A DNA stretch of 64,000 bases from Taklimakanibacter deserti. Its GTDB lineage: Bacteria; Pseudomonadota; Alphaproteobacteria; Rhizobiales; Aestuariivirgaceae. This document shows, piece after piece, positions 50,910-58,511 of the stretch. A program made the position numbers and the translations under genes. Every line of letters begins with the position of its first letter. Position 1 is the stretch's first letter. Where the stretch lies: the NCBI GenBank assembly GCA_003574785.1, contig QORU01000022.1, forward strand, positions 1 through 64,000, read 5' to 3'. Under the pieces are notes generated by a model, which was not told the origin of the DNA, made no database searches, and saw nothing but the letters and a program-made list of their open reading frames with translations.

Positions 50910-53168
50910 ATGCTCAAGATCGTCGGCTATCCGGACCGTTACAGTGTGACGCCAGGGGAGAAGATCGCCTTCAAGATATCGCTCGAAGAGGGCACGCATT
51001 TCGATGCCAGGCTGGTGCGCGTCGTCCATGGCGACTGCAATCCGGAAGGCCCCGGGCTCAAATTCCACCACGTCACATCGAACGCCGATGGTCGCCATCA
51101 GGGAAAGCCGCAGCGCATCGATGCGGGATCCTATGTCTCGATAGAGGATTTTCCCGCGCTGGCCTCGGGTCCTTTCACCTTCTTTGCGATCGTCTGGCCG
51201 ACACTTCCGAAGCGCGGCAGCCAGACGCTGCTGGCGCAATGGGATGCGAAGGCCGAAAGTGGCTTCCGCATCGAGATGGTCGACGGCGGCGAGCTCGCGG
51301 TCAGCTTCGGCGATGGATCGGGCCGTCTGGCCGAGCTCAAGAGCTGCAAAGCGATGCTGGTGCGCCAGTGGTATCAGATCGCCGTGTCGATCGACCCCGC
51401 AACCCGCATGGTGACGCTCGATCAGCGGCCGTTGCAGCCCTATGCCGGGATCGACGATCGCGCCCATGCCTCGGGTAAGCTCGCTTTGGCGCCCAAACCC
51501 GTCGATGCGCCTCTGCTGATGGCGGGATGCCCCGAGGCCCAGGGCACCATCGGCCGCCATTTCGACGGCAAGATCGACGGTCCGCTGATCCTCTCCGGCA
51601 TCCACACCGCCGACCGGCATGACGATTTCCTGCGCGGCATTATCGATCCGGCACTGCTTGCGCATGTCATGGCCAGATGGGACTTGTCGCAAGAGATCCG
51701 TTCGACCAAGGTGATCGATGTCGGCCCGTCGCGCCATCACGGCCGGGTCGTGCATTTGCCGGCGCGCGGCATGAAGGGCTGGAACTGGACCGGCGAGGAG
51801 CATAGCTGGGTGCGCAAGCCTGAGCAGTACGGCGCCATCCATTTCCATCACGACGACATCTATGACGCAGGCTGGGAGACTTCGGTCGACGTCACGATCC
51901 CTGCCGATCTCAAGAGCGGCGCCTATGCGCTCCATGTGAAATGCGGCGAAAATGACCGCGAGGCGACACGCGAGAATTACATCGCTTTCTTCGTCCGTCC
52001 GCCGCGCGACCGCAAGCAGCGCCAGGACCGCCCGAAGGTCCTGGTGCTCGCCTCGACCGCTTCCTATCTGGCCTATGCCAATCATGGCGAGCACATCACG
52101 GCGCGCGGTGCCGAGCGGCAGATGGGCCGTCTGCTGCAATTCGGCCATACCGACCTCTATATGTACGACCATCCCGAGCTCGGCGGCTCGCTCTATGACG
52201 CCCATGCCGACGGCTCGGGCGTATGCTATTCGTCGCGGCTTCGTCCCAATCTCAATTTCTCGCCGCAATATCACTCCTGGCTCGGCGGTCATGGCTCGGC
52301 CCTCTATCAATACAATGCCGACACCCATCTCTATGACTGGCTCGAGCATCAAGGCGTCGATTACGATCTCATCACCGATGAAGATCTGCACGATGACGGC
52401 TATGAGCTCATACGCGACTATCGCGTCGTCGTGACCGGCACCCATCCCGAATATCACTCGACCCCGATGTGGGATGCGATGAAGACGTGGATCGATCGCG
52501 GCGGCCGGCTCATGTATATGGGCGGCAATGGCTGGTATTGGCGCATCGCCTTCCATGACGAATTGCCGGGCGTCATCGAGGTCAGGCGCGCCGAGGACGG
52601 CATCCGCACCTGGGCGGCTGATCCCGGCGAATATTATCATTCCTTCACCGGCGAATATGGCGGCCTGTGGCGGCGCATCGGGCGGGCACCCAATGTCATT
52701 TGCGGCGTCGGCTTCATCGCCCAGGGCTTCGATGTCTCCTCCTATTACCGCCGCGCGCCCGATGCCGACAATCCGCGCGTCCGTTTCATCTTCAAGGACG
52801 TGCCCGACGAGATCATCGGCGATTTCGGACTGATCGGCGGCGGCGCGTCCGGCATCGAGCTCGATTGCCTCACCACCAATCTGGGCTCCCCGCCCAATAT
52901 GCTGAGGCTCGCGTCATCGGAGAACCACAATTCCATGATGATGCTCGTCAATGAGGAATTCACCGTCGTGCCGCCCAATCTGGGCGGCGACCAGAATGAA
53001 AGGGTCAGGGCTGATCTCGCTTTCGGCGAGACGCCGTCGGGCGGCGCTCTGTTCGCGACTTCGTCGATCGCCTGGTGCGGGTCGCTCTCTCACAACAACT
53101 ATGACAACAATGTCTCGCGCATCACCTGGAACGTCTTGCAGCGCTTTAGCGATCCTAAGCCCTTCTAG
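50910..53168 (+). CDS. N,N-Dimethylformamidase large-subunit-like amidohydrolase (DmfA2-like)
   Basis: A 752-residue protein similar in length to the dimethylformamidase catalytic subunit. Residues 1-80 form an Ig-like strand region, about 85-190 a lectin/LamG-like domain (FTFFAIVWPTLP, FRIEMVDGGELAVSFGDG), and about 370-745 the glutamine-amidotransferase-like DMFase domain with STASYLAYAN, SPQYHSWLGG and VVVTGTHPEYHS. The known enzyme has mononuclear iron held by two tyrosines and a glutamate with a nearby histidine; H512 and E514 in HPEY fit the latter pair. The two iron tyrosines could not be aligned by eye. Operon context with sugar genes implies a different amide substrate from dimethylformamide. 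Confidence 0.85.
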   Translation: MLKIVGYPDRYSVTPGEKIAFKISLEEGTHFDARLVRVVHGDCNPEGPGLKFHHVTSNADGRHQGKPQRIDAGSYVSIEDFPALASGPFTFFAIVWPTLPKRGSQTLLAQWDAKAESGFRIEMVDGGELAVSFGDGSGRLAELKSCKAMLVRQWYQIAVSIDPATRMVTLDQRPLQPYAGIDDRAHASGKLALAPKPVDAPLLMAGCPEAQGTIGRHFDGKIDGPLILSGIHTADRHDDFLRGIIDPALLAHVMARWDLSQEIRSTKVIDVGPSRHHGRVVHLPARGMKGWNWTGEEHSWVRKPEQYGAIHFHHDDIYDAGWETSVDVTIPADLKSGAYALHVKCGENDREATRENYIAFFVRPPRDRKQRQDRPKVLVLASTASYLAYANHGEHITARGAERQMGRLLQFGHTDLYMYDHPELGGSLYDAHADGSGVCYSSRLRPNLNFSPQYHSWLGGHGSALYQYNADTHLYDWLEHQGVDYDLITDEDLHDDGYELIRDYRVVVTGTHPEYHSTPMWDAMKTWIDRGGRLMYMGGNGWYWRIAFHDELPGVIEVRRAEDGIRTWAADPGEYYHSFTGEYGGLWRRIGRAPNVICGVGFIAQGFDVSSYYRRAPDADNPRVRFIFKDVPDEIIGDFGLIGGGASGIELDCLTTNLGSPPNMLRLASSENHNSMMMLVNEEFTVVPPNLGGDQNERVRADLAFGETPSGGALFATSSIAWCGSLSHNNYDNNVSRITWNVLQRFSDPKPF

Positions 53169-53188
53169 AGCGCAGAACGGCGGCGCTC

Positions 53189-53971
53189 ATGCTTGAGCGC
53201 GCCAGGGCCGAGCTCGTCCGACAGCTCAGCAGTTTGGGAGTGGCGTCGGGTGACGTGCTCTTGGTGCACACCTCCTTCCGGGCTGTCGGTCCGATCGCCG
53301 GTGGCCCCTTGACCTTGATCGCAGCGCTCCGCGAGGTGCTGGGAGCGGGCGGGACCTTGGTCATGCCCTCCTGGTCCGGCAATGACGATGAGCCTTTCGA
53401 TCCCACGACATCGCCGGCCTCGTCCGATCTCGGCATCACCGCCGACATGTTCTGGCGATTGCCGGGCGTCAGTCGCGGCGATCATCTCCAGGCCTTTGCC
53501 GCTGTCGGTCCCTTGGCAGAAGCCATCCTCGCCGATCCCTTGCCGCTGCCACCCCATATTCCCGAAAGCCCGGTCGGGCGCGTGCATGAACAGGACGGCA
53601 AGGTGCTGCTGCTCGGCGTCGGACATGACGCCAATACGACCTTGCATCTGGCCGAGCTCATGGCCGGTGTGCCCTATCGTTCGCCCGGCTATTGCACAAT
53701 CCTCAAGGATGGCCAGCCAATGCGCATCGACTATGGCGAGAACAATCATTGCTGCGTCCGCTTCGCGCTCGCCGACGACTGGTTGCGCGGTGATGGCCTG
53801 CAGAGCGAAGGCCATGTCGGCCATGCACAAGCGCGCCTCATGCGCTCACGCGATCTGGTGCGCCTGGCACTCGCCCATCTGACGCGCGATGCCTTGCTGT
53901 TCCTCCACCAGCCGGCAGAGGCTTGTGAGGAATGCGACGAGGCGCGCTCGAGCATCACCCGGGCCGGTTGA
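53189..53971 (+). CDS. AAC(3)-family N-acetyltransferase
   Basis: A 260-residue member of the aminoglycoside 3-N-acetyltransferase family (Antibiotic_NAT fold). Diagnostic motifs are LLVHTSFRAVGPIAGG (H27, T28, S29), GGTLVMPSWSG, LLLGVGHDANTTLHLAE and GHAQARLMRSRDLV. It transfers acetyl from acetyl-CoA to an amine. It is 20 bp after the DmfA2-like gene and in the same operon, so its natural substrate may be an amino-sugar or amino-cyclitol intermediate, with antibiotic resistance incidental. Its 3' end overlaps the convergent hmuV gene by 17 bp. Confidence 0.88.
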   Translation: MLERARAELVRQLSSLGVASGDVLLVHTSFRAVGPIAGGPLTLIAALREVLGAGGTLVMPSWSGNDDEPFDPTTSPASSDLGITADMFWRLPGVSRGDHLQAFAAVGPLAEAILADPLPLPPHIPESPVGRVHEQDGKVLLLGVGHDANTTLHLAELMAGVPYRSPGYCTILKDGQPMRIDYGENNHCCVRFALADDWLRGDGLQSEGHVGHAQARLMRSRDLVRLALAHLTRDALLFLHQPAEACEECDEARSSITRAG

Positions 53972-54725
53972 GCAGAGCGAAAGGCCGGCCCGATTCCTTC
54001 GCGGTCGCGACCGGCATGTCGACGCCATAGACATCGAGGATCGCGGCGCGGTCGAGGATGTCGCACGCGGCGCCCTCGCGGAAGATGCGGCCCTCGGCCA
54101 TCATCACCAGCCGGTCGGCATAGAGAGCGGCGAGATTGATGTCATGCAGGATCATCAGCGCGCCACCACCGCCCTCGACATGACGGCGCACCGCTTCCAG
54201 CGTCTGCAGCTGGTGGCGGATGTCGAGATTGGAGACGGGCTCGTCGAGCAAAAGGAAGGCCGATCCGTCGGGCTTGCCGGCCCAGGCCTGGCACAGGATA
54301 CGGGCGAGTTGCACGCGCTGCTGCTCGCCGCCCGAGAGCTCCTGATAGAGGCGGCCTTCGAAGCCTGAAAGGCCGACGGCGTTGAGCGCTCTCAGCAAGA
54401 TCTTTGTCCCGCCGCGCGCGGCTTCGAGACCGAGGCGCACGACTTCGAGCACCGTGAAGGGAAAATTGAGGCTCATCGATTGCGACAGCACGGCGCGCGC
54501 GCAAGCGAGCTCGCGGGGAGCTATGGCGGAAAGCGGCTTGCCGTCGAAAGTGACGCGGCCCTCATCGGGGACGAGATCGCCGGTCAGCGTCTTGAGCAAG
54601 GTCGATTTGCCGGCGCCGTTGGGACCTAAGATGATGACGAGCTCGCCGCGCGCCAGCGTCAGCGTGACGTCGCTGAGGACCGGCCGCTTGCCGAGACGGA
54701 GCGAGACACGTTCGGCGGCAAACAT
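53955..54725 (-). CDS. hmuV: Hemin ABC transporter ATP-binding protein HmuV
   Basis: A 256-residue heme importer ATPase with Walker A GPNGAGKST, Q-loop VLSQSMSLNFPF, signature LSGGEQQRVQLARIL, Walker B FLLLDEP, D-loop SNLDIRHQ and H-loop ILHDINLA, the usual HmuV set. It is the last gene of the hemP-hmuTUV operon and its ATG shares one base with the permease stop. It drives heme transport across the inner membrane. Confidence 0.94.
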   Translation of the reverse strand: MFAAERVSLRLGKRPVLSDVTLTLARGELVIILGPNGAGKSTLLKTLTGDLVPDEGRVTFDGKPLSAIAPRELACARAVLSQSMSLNFPFTVLEVVRLGLEAARGGTKILLRALNAVGLSGFEGRLYQELSGGEQQRVQLARILCQAWAGKPDGSAFLLLDEPVSNLDIRHQLQTLEAVRRHVEGGGGALMILHDINLAALYADRLVMMAEGRIFREGAACDILDRAAILDVYGVDMPVATAKESGRPFALLNRPG

Positions 54726-55795
54726 CAGAGATCGACCAGATTGCGGTTGCGCAGCAGGATCCACAGGAAGAACGGCGCGCCGAGGAGGGCGGTGACGATG
54801 CCGATCGGCAATTCGGCCGGCGCCACGATGGTGCGGCTCACCATGTCGGCGCAGGTGAGCAGCACCGCGCCGAACAGGACCGATGCCGGCAAGAGATAGC
54901 GGTGGTCCGGCCCGATGGCGAGGCGCAAGAGATGCGGCACGACGATGCCGATGAAGCCGATCGAGCCCGAAACCGCGACCGCCGTGCCGGTGAGGAGCGC
55001 CACGGCGATGATGGCGATGCGCTTCAGGAGTTGCACCGGGATGCCGAGATAGCGGGCTTCCGCCTCGCCCAGCGCCAGCGCGTTGAAGCCGCCGGCGAAG
55101 CCGCCCGCCAGCATCAGGCCCAGGGCGATGAAGGGAAGGACGGCGATGATCTTCTGCCAGCTGGCGCCGCCGAGGCTGCCGAGGCTCCAGAAGGTGAGCT
55201 CGCGCAGTTGCTGGTCGTTGCTCATGAAGATGAGGATGCCGCTCGCCGCCATCATCAGGGCAGCGATGGCGATGCCGCCCAAGAGCATGGTCGCGACCGA
55301 TGTGCGCCCGCGCCGCGTGGCGATGAGATAGAGGGTGATGGTGGCGATGAGGCCGCCGAGGAAGGCGCCGATGGGCAGTACGTAAATGATCGCGGCGGCG
55401 CCGAGCAGGGCTTCGCCCAATACGATGGCGGCGATGGCGGCGAAGGTAGCGCCCGCCGAGACGCCGATGAGGCCCGGATCGGCAAGCGGATTTCGGAACA
55501 GGCCCTGCATCAGGGCGCCCGAGAAGGCGAGCGCCCCGCCGACGAGAATGGCGAGCACGGTGCGCGGCAGCCGGACGCTCCATACGATGGCGAGATCGCG
55601 CAGGTCGACGGTCTCAGGCGCGAAGATGGCATCGAGCACGGTCGCGACCGTGAGCGGCACCGGCCCGGTCATGACGGAGACGAGGCTGGTGACGACGAGC
55701 AGCAGCGCGAACATGATGAGCGCCAGCCTGGCGCGGGCACTGCGGTCGCCTTCCATCGGCATGGACGGCGCCGCCTCCGTCGAGAGCGTCGTCAC
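54725..55795 (-). CDS. hmuU: Hemin ABC transporter permease HmuU (FecCD family)
   Basis: A 356-residue permease with nine to ten hydrophobic segments. Family motifs include RLPRTVLAILVGGALAFSGA, MQGLFRNPLADPGLIGVSAG and IGFIGIVVPHLLRL. Its start overlaps the HmuT stop by four bases. It forms the heme channel with HmuV and HmuT. An internal ATG near residue 12 could be the real start but makes little difference. Confidence 0.94.
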   Translation of the reverse strand: MTTLSTEAAPSMPMEGDRSARARLALIMFALLLVVTSLVSVMTGPVPLTVATVLDAIFAPETVDLRDLAIVWSVRLPRTVLAILVGGALAFSGALMQGLFRNPLADPGLIGVSAGATFAAIAAIVLGEALLGAAAIIYVLPIGAFLGGLIATITLYLIATRRGRTSVATMLLGGIAIAALMMAASGILIFMSNDQQLRELTFWSLGSLGGASWQKIIAVLPFIALGLMLAGGFAGGFNALALGEAEARYLGIPVQLLKRIAIIAVALLTGTAVAVSGSIGFIGIVVPHLLRLAIGPDHRYLLPASVLFGAVLLTCADMVSRTIVAPAELPIGIVTALLGAPFFLWILLRNRNLVDL

Positions 55796-56694
55796 AATGC
55801 CAGACCGGGATGCAGCGCCTTGGCAAGGGCTCGCGCCGCATGCGGTGTGCGGGGTCCGAAGCCCAGGAGATAGGATCCTTCCATGCGGATGAGGGCCTTG
55901 CTCTTCGCCGCCGGTACCTTGGCGAAGGGCTCCATGGCGAAGAGGTCGTCCGCGCCGATGTCGCCCTCGCGATGCATCATCACAACGGCTTCCGGCGCGG
56001 CCGCGAGGATGGCCTCGGCGCTCGCCTGTTTGTAGCCGTCGAAACCCTGGACGGCATTGATGCCGCCCGCGAGCGTGATGATCTCCTCGGCCGATGATTT
56101 GTGGCCGGCGGCGATGATGCGTCCGCCAACGAGGCTCAGGACGAACAACGCGCGCGGTCGCGCCACGCCATTCAGGGATTTGGCGAGGGATGCGAGCTCA
56201 GCCGCGATGGACTGGGTGAGCAGGGCGCCCTTGTCCTTGACATCGAGGATGTCGGCGATGAGCGCGATCTTGCTGGCGATGGCCTCGGCGCCCGGCCGGT
56301 AGTCGACCAGCGCCAGCGGGATGCCGCTCTGCTTCAAGGCGGCGATCACTTCCGGCGGACCGGAGCCGGCGCTCGCCAGGATGAGATCGGGCGAGGTCGA
56401 GAGCACGCCTTCGGTCGACAGCGCCCGCATATAGCCGACCTTCGGCAGGGCCATCACCTCATTCGGATAGGCGCTCGTGGTGTCGGTGGCGATGACGCGC
56501 CGGCCGTCGCCGAGCGCGAAGACGATCTCGGTGACATCGCCGCCGATCGTGAGGATACGGTCGAGCTTGCCGATCGTGACGTGATCGCCCGATGCGTCCT
56601 TGATGGCGCGGGCGCGAAGAGCGGAAGGTGCCGTCATCGCCAGGACGGCGCCGGCGCCGGCCGTCAGCAGCCGGCGGCGGGAAAGCTTGAGCAT
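55792..56694 (-). CDS. hmuT: Hemin ABC transporter substrate-binding protein HmuT
   Basis: About 300 residues from the ATG at 56694, where a twin-arginine-like signal (KLSRRRLLTAGAGAVLAMTA) begins; the open frame further upstream overlaps hemP. The mature domain has the cluster-A iron/heme pattern RILTIGGDVTEIVFALGDG, GYMRALSTEGVLSTSPDLIL and YRPGAEAIASKI. It carries heme in the periplasm to HmuU. Confidence 0.92.
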   Translation of the reverse strand: MLKLSRRRLLTAGAGAVLAMTAPSALRARAIKDASGDHVTIGKLDRILTIGGDVTEIVFALGDGRRVIATDTTSAYPNEVMALPKVGYMRALSTEGVLSTSPDLILASAGSGPPEVIAALKQSGIPLALVDYRPGAEAIASKIALIADILDVKDKGALLTQSIAAELASLAKSLNGVARPRALFVLSLVGGRIIAAGHKSSAEEIITLAGGINAVQGFDGYKQASAEAILAAAPEAVVMMHREGDIGADDLFAMEPFAKVPAAKSKALIRMEGSYLLGFGPRTPHAARALAKALHPGLAL

Positions 56695-56704
56695 GGCCTT
56701 GACC

Positions 56705-56899
56705 TCACTTGTTGAGGAGGAGTCCGCCCGAGCGGGTGATCCTGAGACGATAGAGCTCGCCTTGATGCTCGATGCGGATCTCGGTCTTGTCGCGGAACAG
56801 GTCGCGCGAGGAATAGACGGCTTCGCCTTGGGCTTCCGCGTCATAGGCCGCACCCGTCTTCTGCGGGGCCGGTTCGTTATGGGGGGTAGGATTGATCAT
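56705..56899 (-). CDS. hemP: Hemin uptake protein HemP
   Basis: A 64-residue protein whose C-terminal half has the HemP signature SRDLFRDKTEIRIEHQG then YRLRITRSGGLLLNK. The N-terminal 30 residues are proline- and alanine-rich. It is the first gene of the operon, 10 bp before hmuT. HemP/HmuP-type proteins in rhizobia and relatives act as regulators that help induce heme-uptake genes under iron limitation. Confidence 0.93.
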   Translation of the reverse strand: MINPTPHNEPAPQKTGAAYDAEAQGEAVYSSRDLFRDKTEIRIEHQGELYRLRITRSGGLLLNK

Positions 56900-56975
56900 G
56901 AGACACCACTCCGCAGGGGTTGCGGAACGTGGCGATCAGCTAGTTCCGAGGCTCGTTGCTGTTCGAGAGAATAGT

Positions 56976-56990
56976 TGACTAATTAAGTCG
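56976..56990. promoter_or_regulatory. Iron-responsive-operator-like site in the heme divergent promoter
   Basis: TGA-N9-TCG, with arms GACT/AGTC, lies 77 bp upstream of hemP in an AT-rich patch. It differs by one base from the rhizobial TGA-N9-TCA iron-responsive motif. It could also be part of an Irr/HmuP site; no classic ICE box is seen. Confidence 0.42.
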
Positions 56991-57172
56991 GATATTGCTA
57001 TTCGTCAAGCATCATCTGGAGTTAGCTGGCTTTTCCTGGAGAAGGAAATGCGTTATCCCGGATGTGCCAGCACGCAAGCAAGCCCGTCCCCAATGCCCGA
57101 GGACGGCGAGCCAGCCAGCCAGAGCGATGACCCACCCCTTATTGCTCACCCATAAGGCTCGAGGAAGAATCG

Positions 57173-57517
57173 ATGACATTCATTGCCATGAACCGCTTCA
57201 AGGTGCCGAAGGACTCCGGCGCCGAATTCGAACAAGTGTGGCTCAAGCGCGACAGCCATCTGAACGACATGCAGGGCTTCGTCGAGTTCCATTTGCTGCG
57301 CGGGCCGGAGCAGGAGGACCACATTCTTTATTCTTCGCATACGGTGTGGCGCACAAAGGCCGATTTCGAGGCCTGGACGAAATCCGACGCCTTCCGCCAG
57401 GCGCATGCGCGCGCCGGCGACAATTCCAACAAGAAACTGTTCCTGGGCCATCCGCAATTCGAAGGCTTCGAGGCGGTCCAGACCTTGACCGCGACGCCGC
57501 GCGGAGCCGCGGCATGA
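57173..57517 (+). CDS. IsdG/HmuQ-type heme-degrading monooxygenase
   Basis: A 114-residue ferredoxin-like fold protein of the antibiotic-biosynthesis monooxygenase/IsdG family. The catalytic triad of IsdG (N7, W67, H77) has counterparts N7 in FIAMNRF, W68 in FEAWTKSD and H78 in RQAHAR. It should open the heme ring to release iron in the cytoplasm, complementing HmuTUV on the other side of the intergenic region. It resembles the HmuQ/HmuD proteins of Bradyrhizobium. Its stop overlaps the HutX-like gene (ATGA). Confidence 0.9.
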   Translation: MTFIAMNRFKVPKDSGAEFEQVWLKRDSHLNDMQGFVEFHLLRGPEQEDHILYSSHTVWRTKADFEAWTKSDAFRQAHARAGDNSNKKLFLGHPQFEGFEAVQTLTATPRGAAA

Positions 57518-58026
57518 CGGTTGCGCCGAAGGAGAAGCCGCCGTCGGTCGAGGAGGTGCTCGCCGCAAAATCCGACGGCGTGCTCGAAATGATCGCCGCG
57601 CAATGCCGCGTGCCGCTCGCCCGCGTCTTCGATGAGTTGCCCGAGGGCGCGGCGAAGCGCGTGCCGGGCAGCCGCTTCGAGGAACTGTGGCAGGACCTCA
57701 CCCAATGGGGCGATGTGCTGTTCATCGTGCATACGCGCGACATCGTGCTCGAATGCAAAGGGCCCTTGCCTCCGGGCGCCAGCGCGCAAGGCTATTTCAA
57801 CATCCACGGGGACAGCCCGATCGGCGGCCATATCAAGGCCGATCGCTGTGCCGCGATCTATTTCATCGACCGCCTGTTCCACGGACGGCGTTCCTGCTCG
57901 CTCCAGTTCATCAATGGCGAAGGCGAGGCGATGTTCAAGGTCTTCGTGCCGCGCGACGACAAGCGCGAGCTGATCGCCGGTCAGCTCGGCAAGTTCGAGG
58001 AGTTGCGGGCGAAGATGGTGGGCTAG
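57514..58026 (+). CDS. hutX: Heme utilization protein HutX/HuvX family
   Basis: A 170-residue protein of the HutX/HugX/HuvX family. GSRFEELWQDLTQWGDVLFI, ECKGPLPPGASAQGYFNIHG and IGGHIKADRCAAIYFIDRLF match the single HemS-like domain used for cytoplasmic heme binding and storage. It overlaps the heme monooxygenase gene by four bases, so it probably delivers heme to it. A full-length HmuS heme chaperone is absent from the window. Confidence 0.92.
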   Translation: MTVAPKEKPPSVEEVLAAKSDGVLEMIAAQCRVPLARVFDELPEGAAKRVPGSRFEELWQDLTQWGDVLFIVHTRDIVLECKGPLPPGASAQGYFNIHGDSPIGGHIKADRCAAIYFIDRLFHGRRSCSLQFINGEGEAMFKVFVPRDDKRELIAGQLGKFEELRAKMVG

Positions 58027-58049
58027 GCACGAGGTCCGCACCCCCCAAT

Positions 58050-58080
58050 TCGTCATGGCCGGGCTTGACCCGGCCATCCA
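58050..58080. repeat. 31-bp repeat, left copy, flanking the GIY-YIG gene
   Basis: It begins TCGTCATGGCCGGGC and ends CCGGCCATCCA. It is a perfect inverted match of 58400-58430 and is itself palindromic (GGCCGGG/CCCGGCC around CTTGA). This is a common rhizobial intergenic REP-like sequence. Confidence 0.88.
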
Positions 58081-58094
58081 GCCCTGCCACGAGC

Positions 58095-58379
58095 TCAAAA
58101 GCTCAAATACAAATCCTCCCATTCAGGGTTCATCTTTTCGATCAGATCGAGTTTCCATTTGCGCGGCCAACGCTTGAGCGACGTTTCGCGCTGAATTGCA
58201 TCTGCGACAGAAGGATAGGTCTCGTACCAGACCAGCATCTTGAGACCGTATTTGCGAGTGAAGATGCTACCGCGCCCTTCCTTGTGTTCATAAACACGTC
58301 CAGAAAGATTGCTCGTCACGCCGATATAGATCGTGCCGTTGCGTTTGTTCGCCATGATATAGACGAAGCCTTCCTTCAT
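58095..58379 (-). CDS. GIY-YIG nuclease superfamily protein
   Basis: A 94-residue protein, the usual length of small stand-alone GIY-YIG proteins (UPF0213/YhbQ-like). It has GFVYIMANKR (Y7), GTIYIGVT (Y18), R28 in LSGRVYEHK and the metal-binding E65 in AIQRETSLKRW, all catalytic positions intact. The start at 58379 is preferred; an ATG at 58415 lies inside the flanking repeat. It is bounded by perfect 31-bp inverted repeats, 14 bp after its stop and 20 bp before its start. The arrangement suggests a REP-associated mobile or repeat-spreading gene. A housekeeping DNA-repair role is the alternative. Confidence 0.9.
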   Translation of the reverse strand: MKEGFVYIMANKRNGTIYIGVTSNLSGRVYEHKEGRGSIFTRKYGLKMLVWYETYPSVADAIQRETSLKRWPRKWKLDLIEKMNPEWEDLYLSF

Positions 58380-58399
58380 GGACCGATCGTCGGCAAAAC

Positions 58400-58430
58400 T
58401 GGATGGCCGGGTCAAGCCCGGCCATGACGA
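58400..58430. repeat. 31-bp repeat, right copy, inverted
   Basis: A perfect reverse complement of 58050-58080. The pair frames the GIY-YIG gene in a 381-bp unit. Short flanking sequence differs on the two sides and I see no target-site duplication. Confidence 0.88.
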
Positions 58431-58511
58431 GTTAGGGAAGCACGCTCGCCTGGAGTCCCACGCTACTATTTCCCAAATCCCACGGTCTGGCCCGCGATTG
58501 CAAGCGAAAAC

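Noticed and set aside
53189..53971. Aminoglycoside resistance as the main function
   Set aside because: The family match is good, but operon placement gives a metabolic role equal or greater weight; resistance cannot be claimed from sequence.
58050..58430. Classical insertion sequence
   Set aside because: There are perfect inverted repeats, but the only gene is a 94-residue GIY-YIG protein with no transposase and no visible target duplication.
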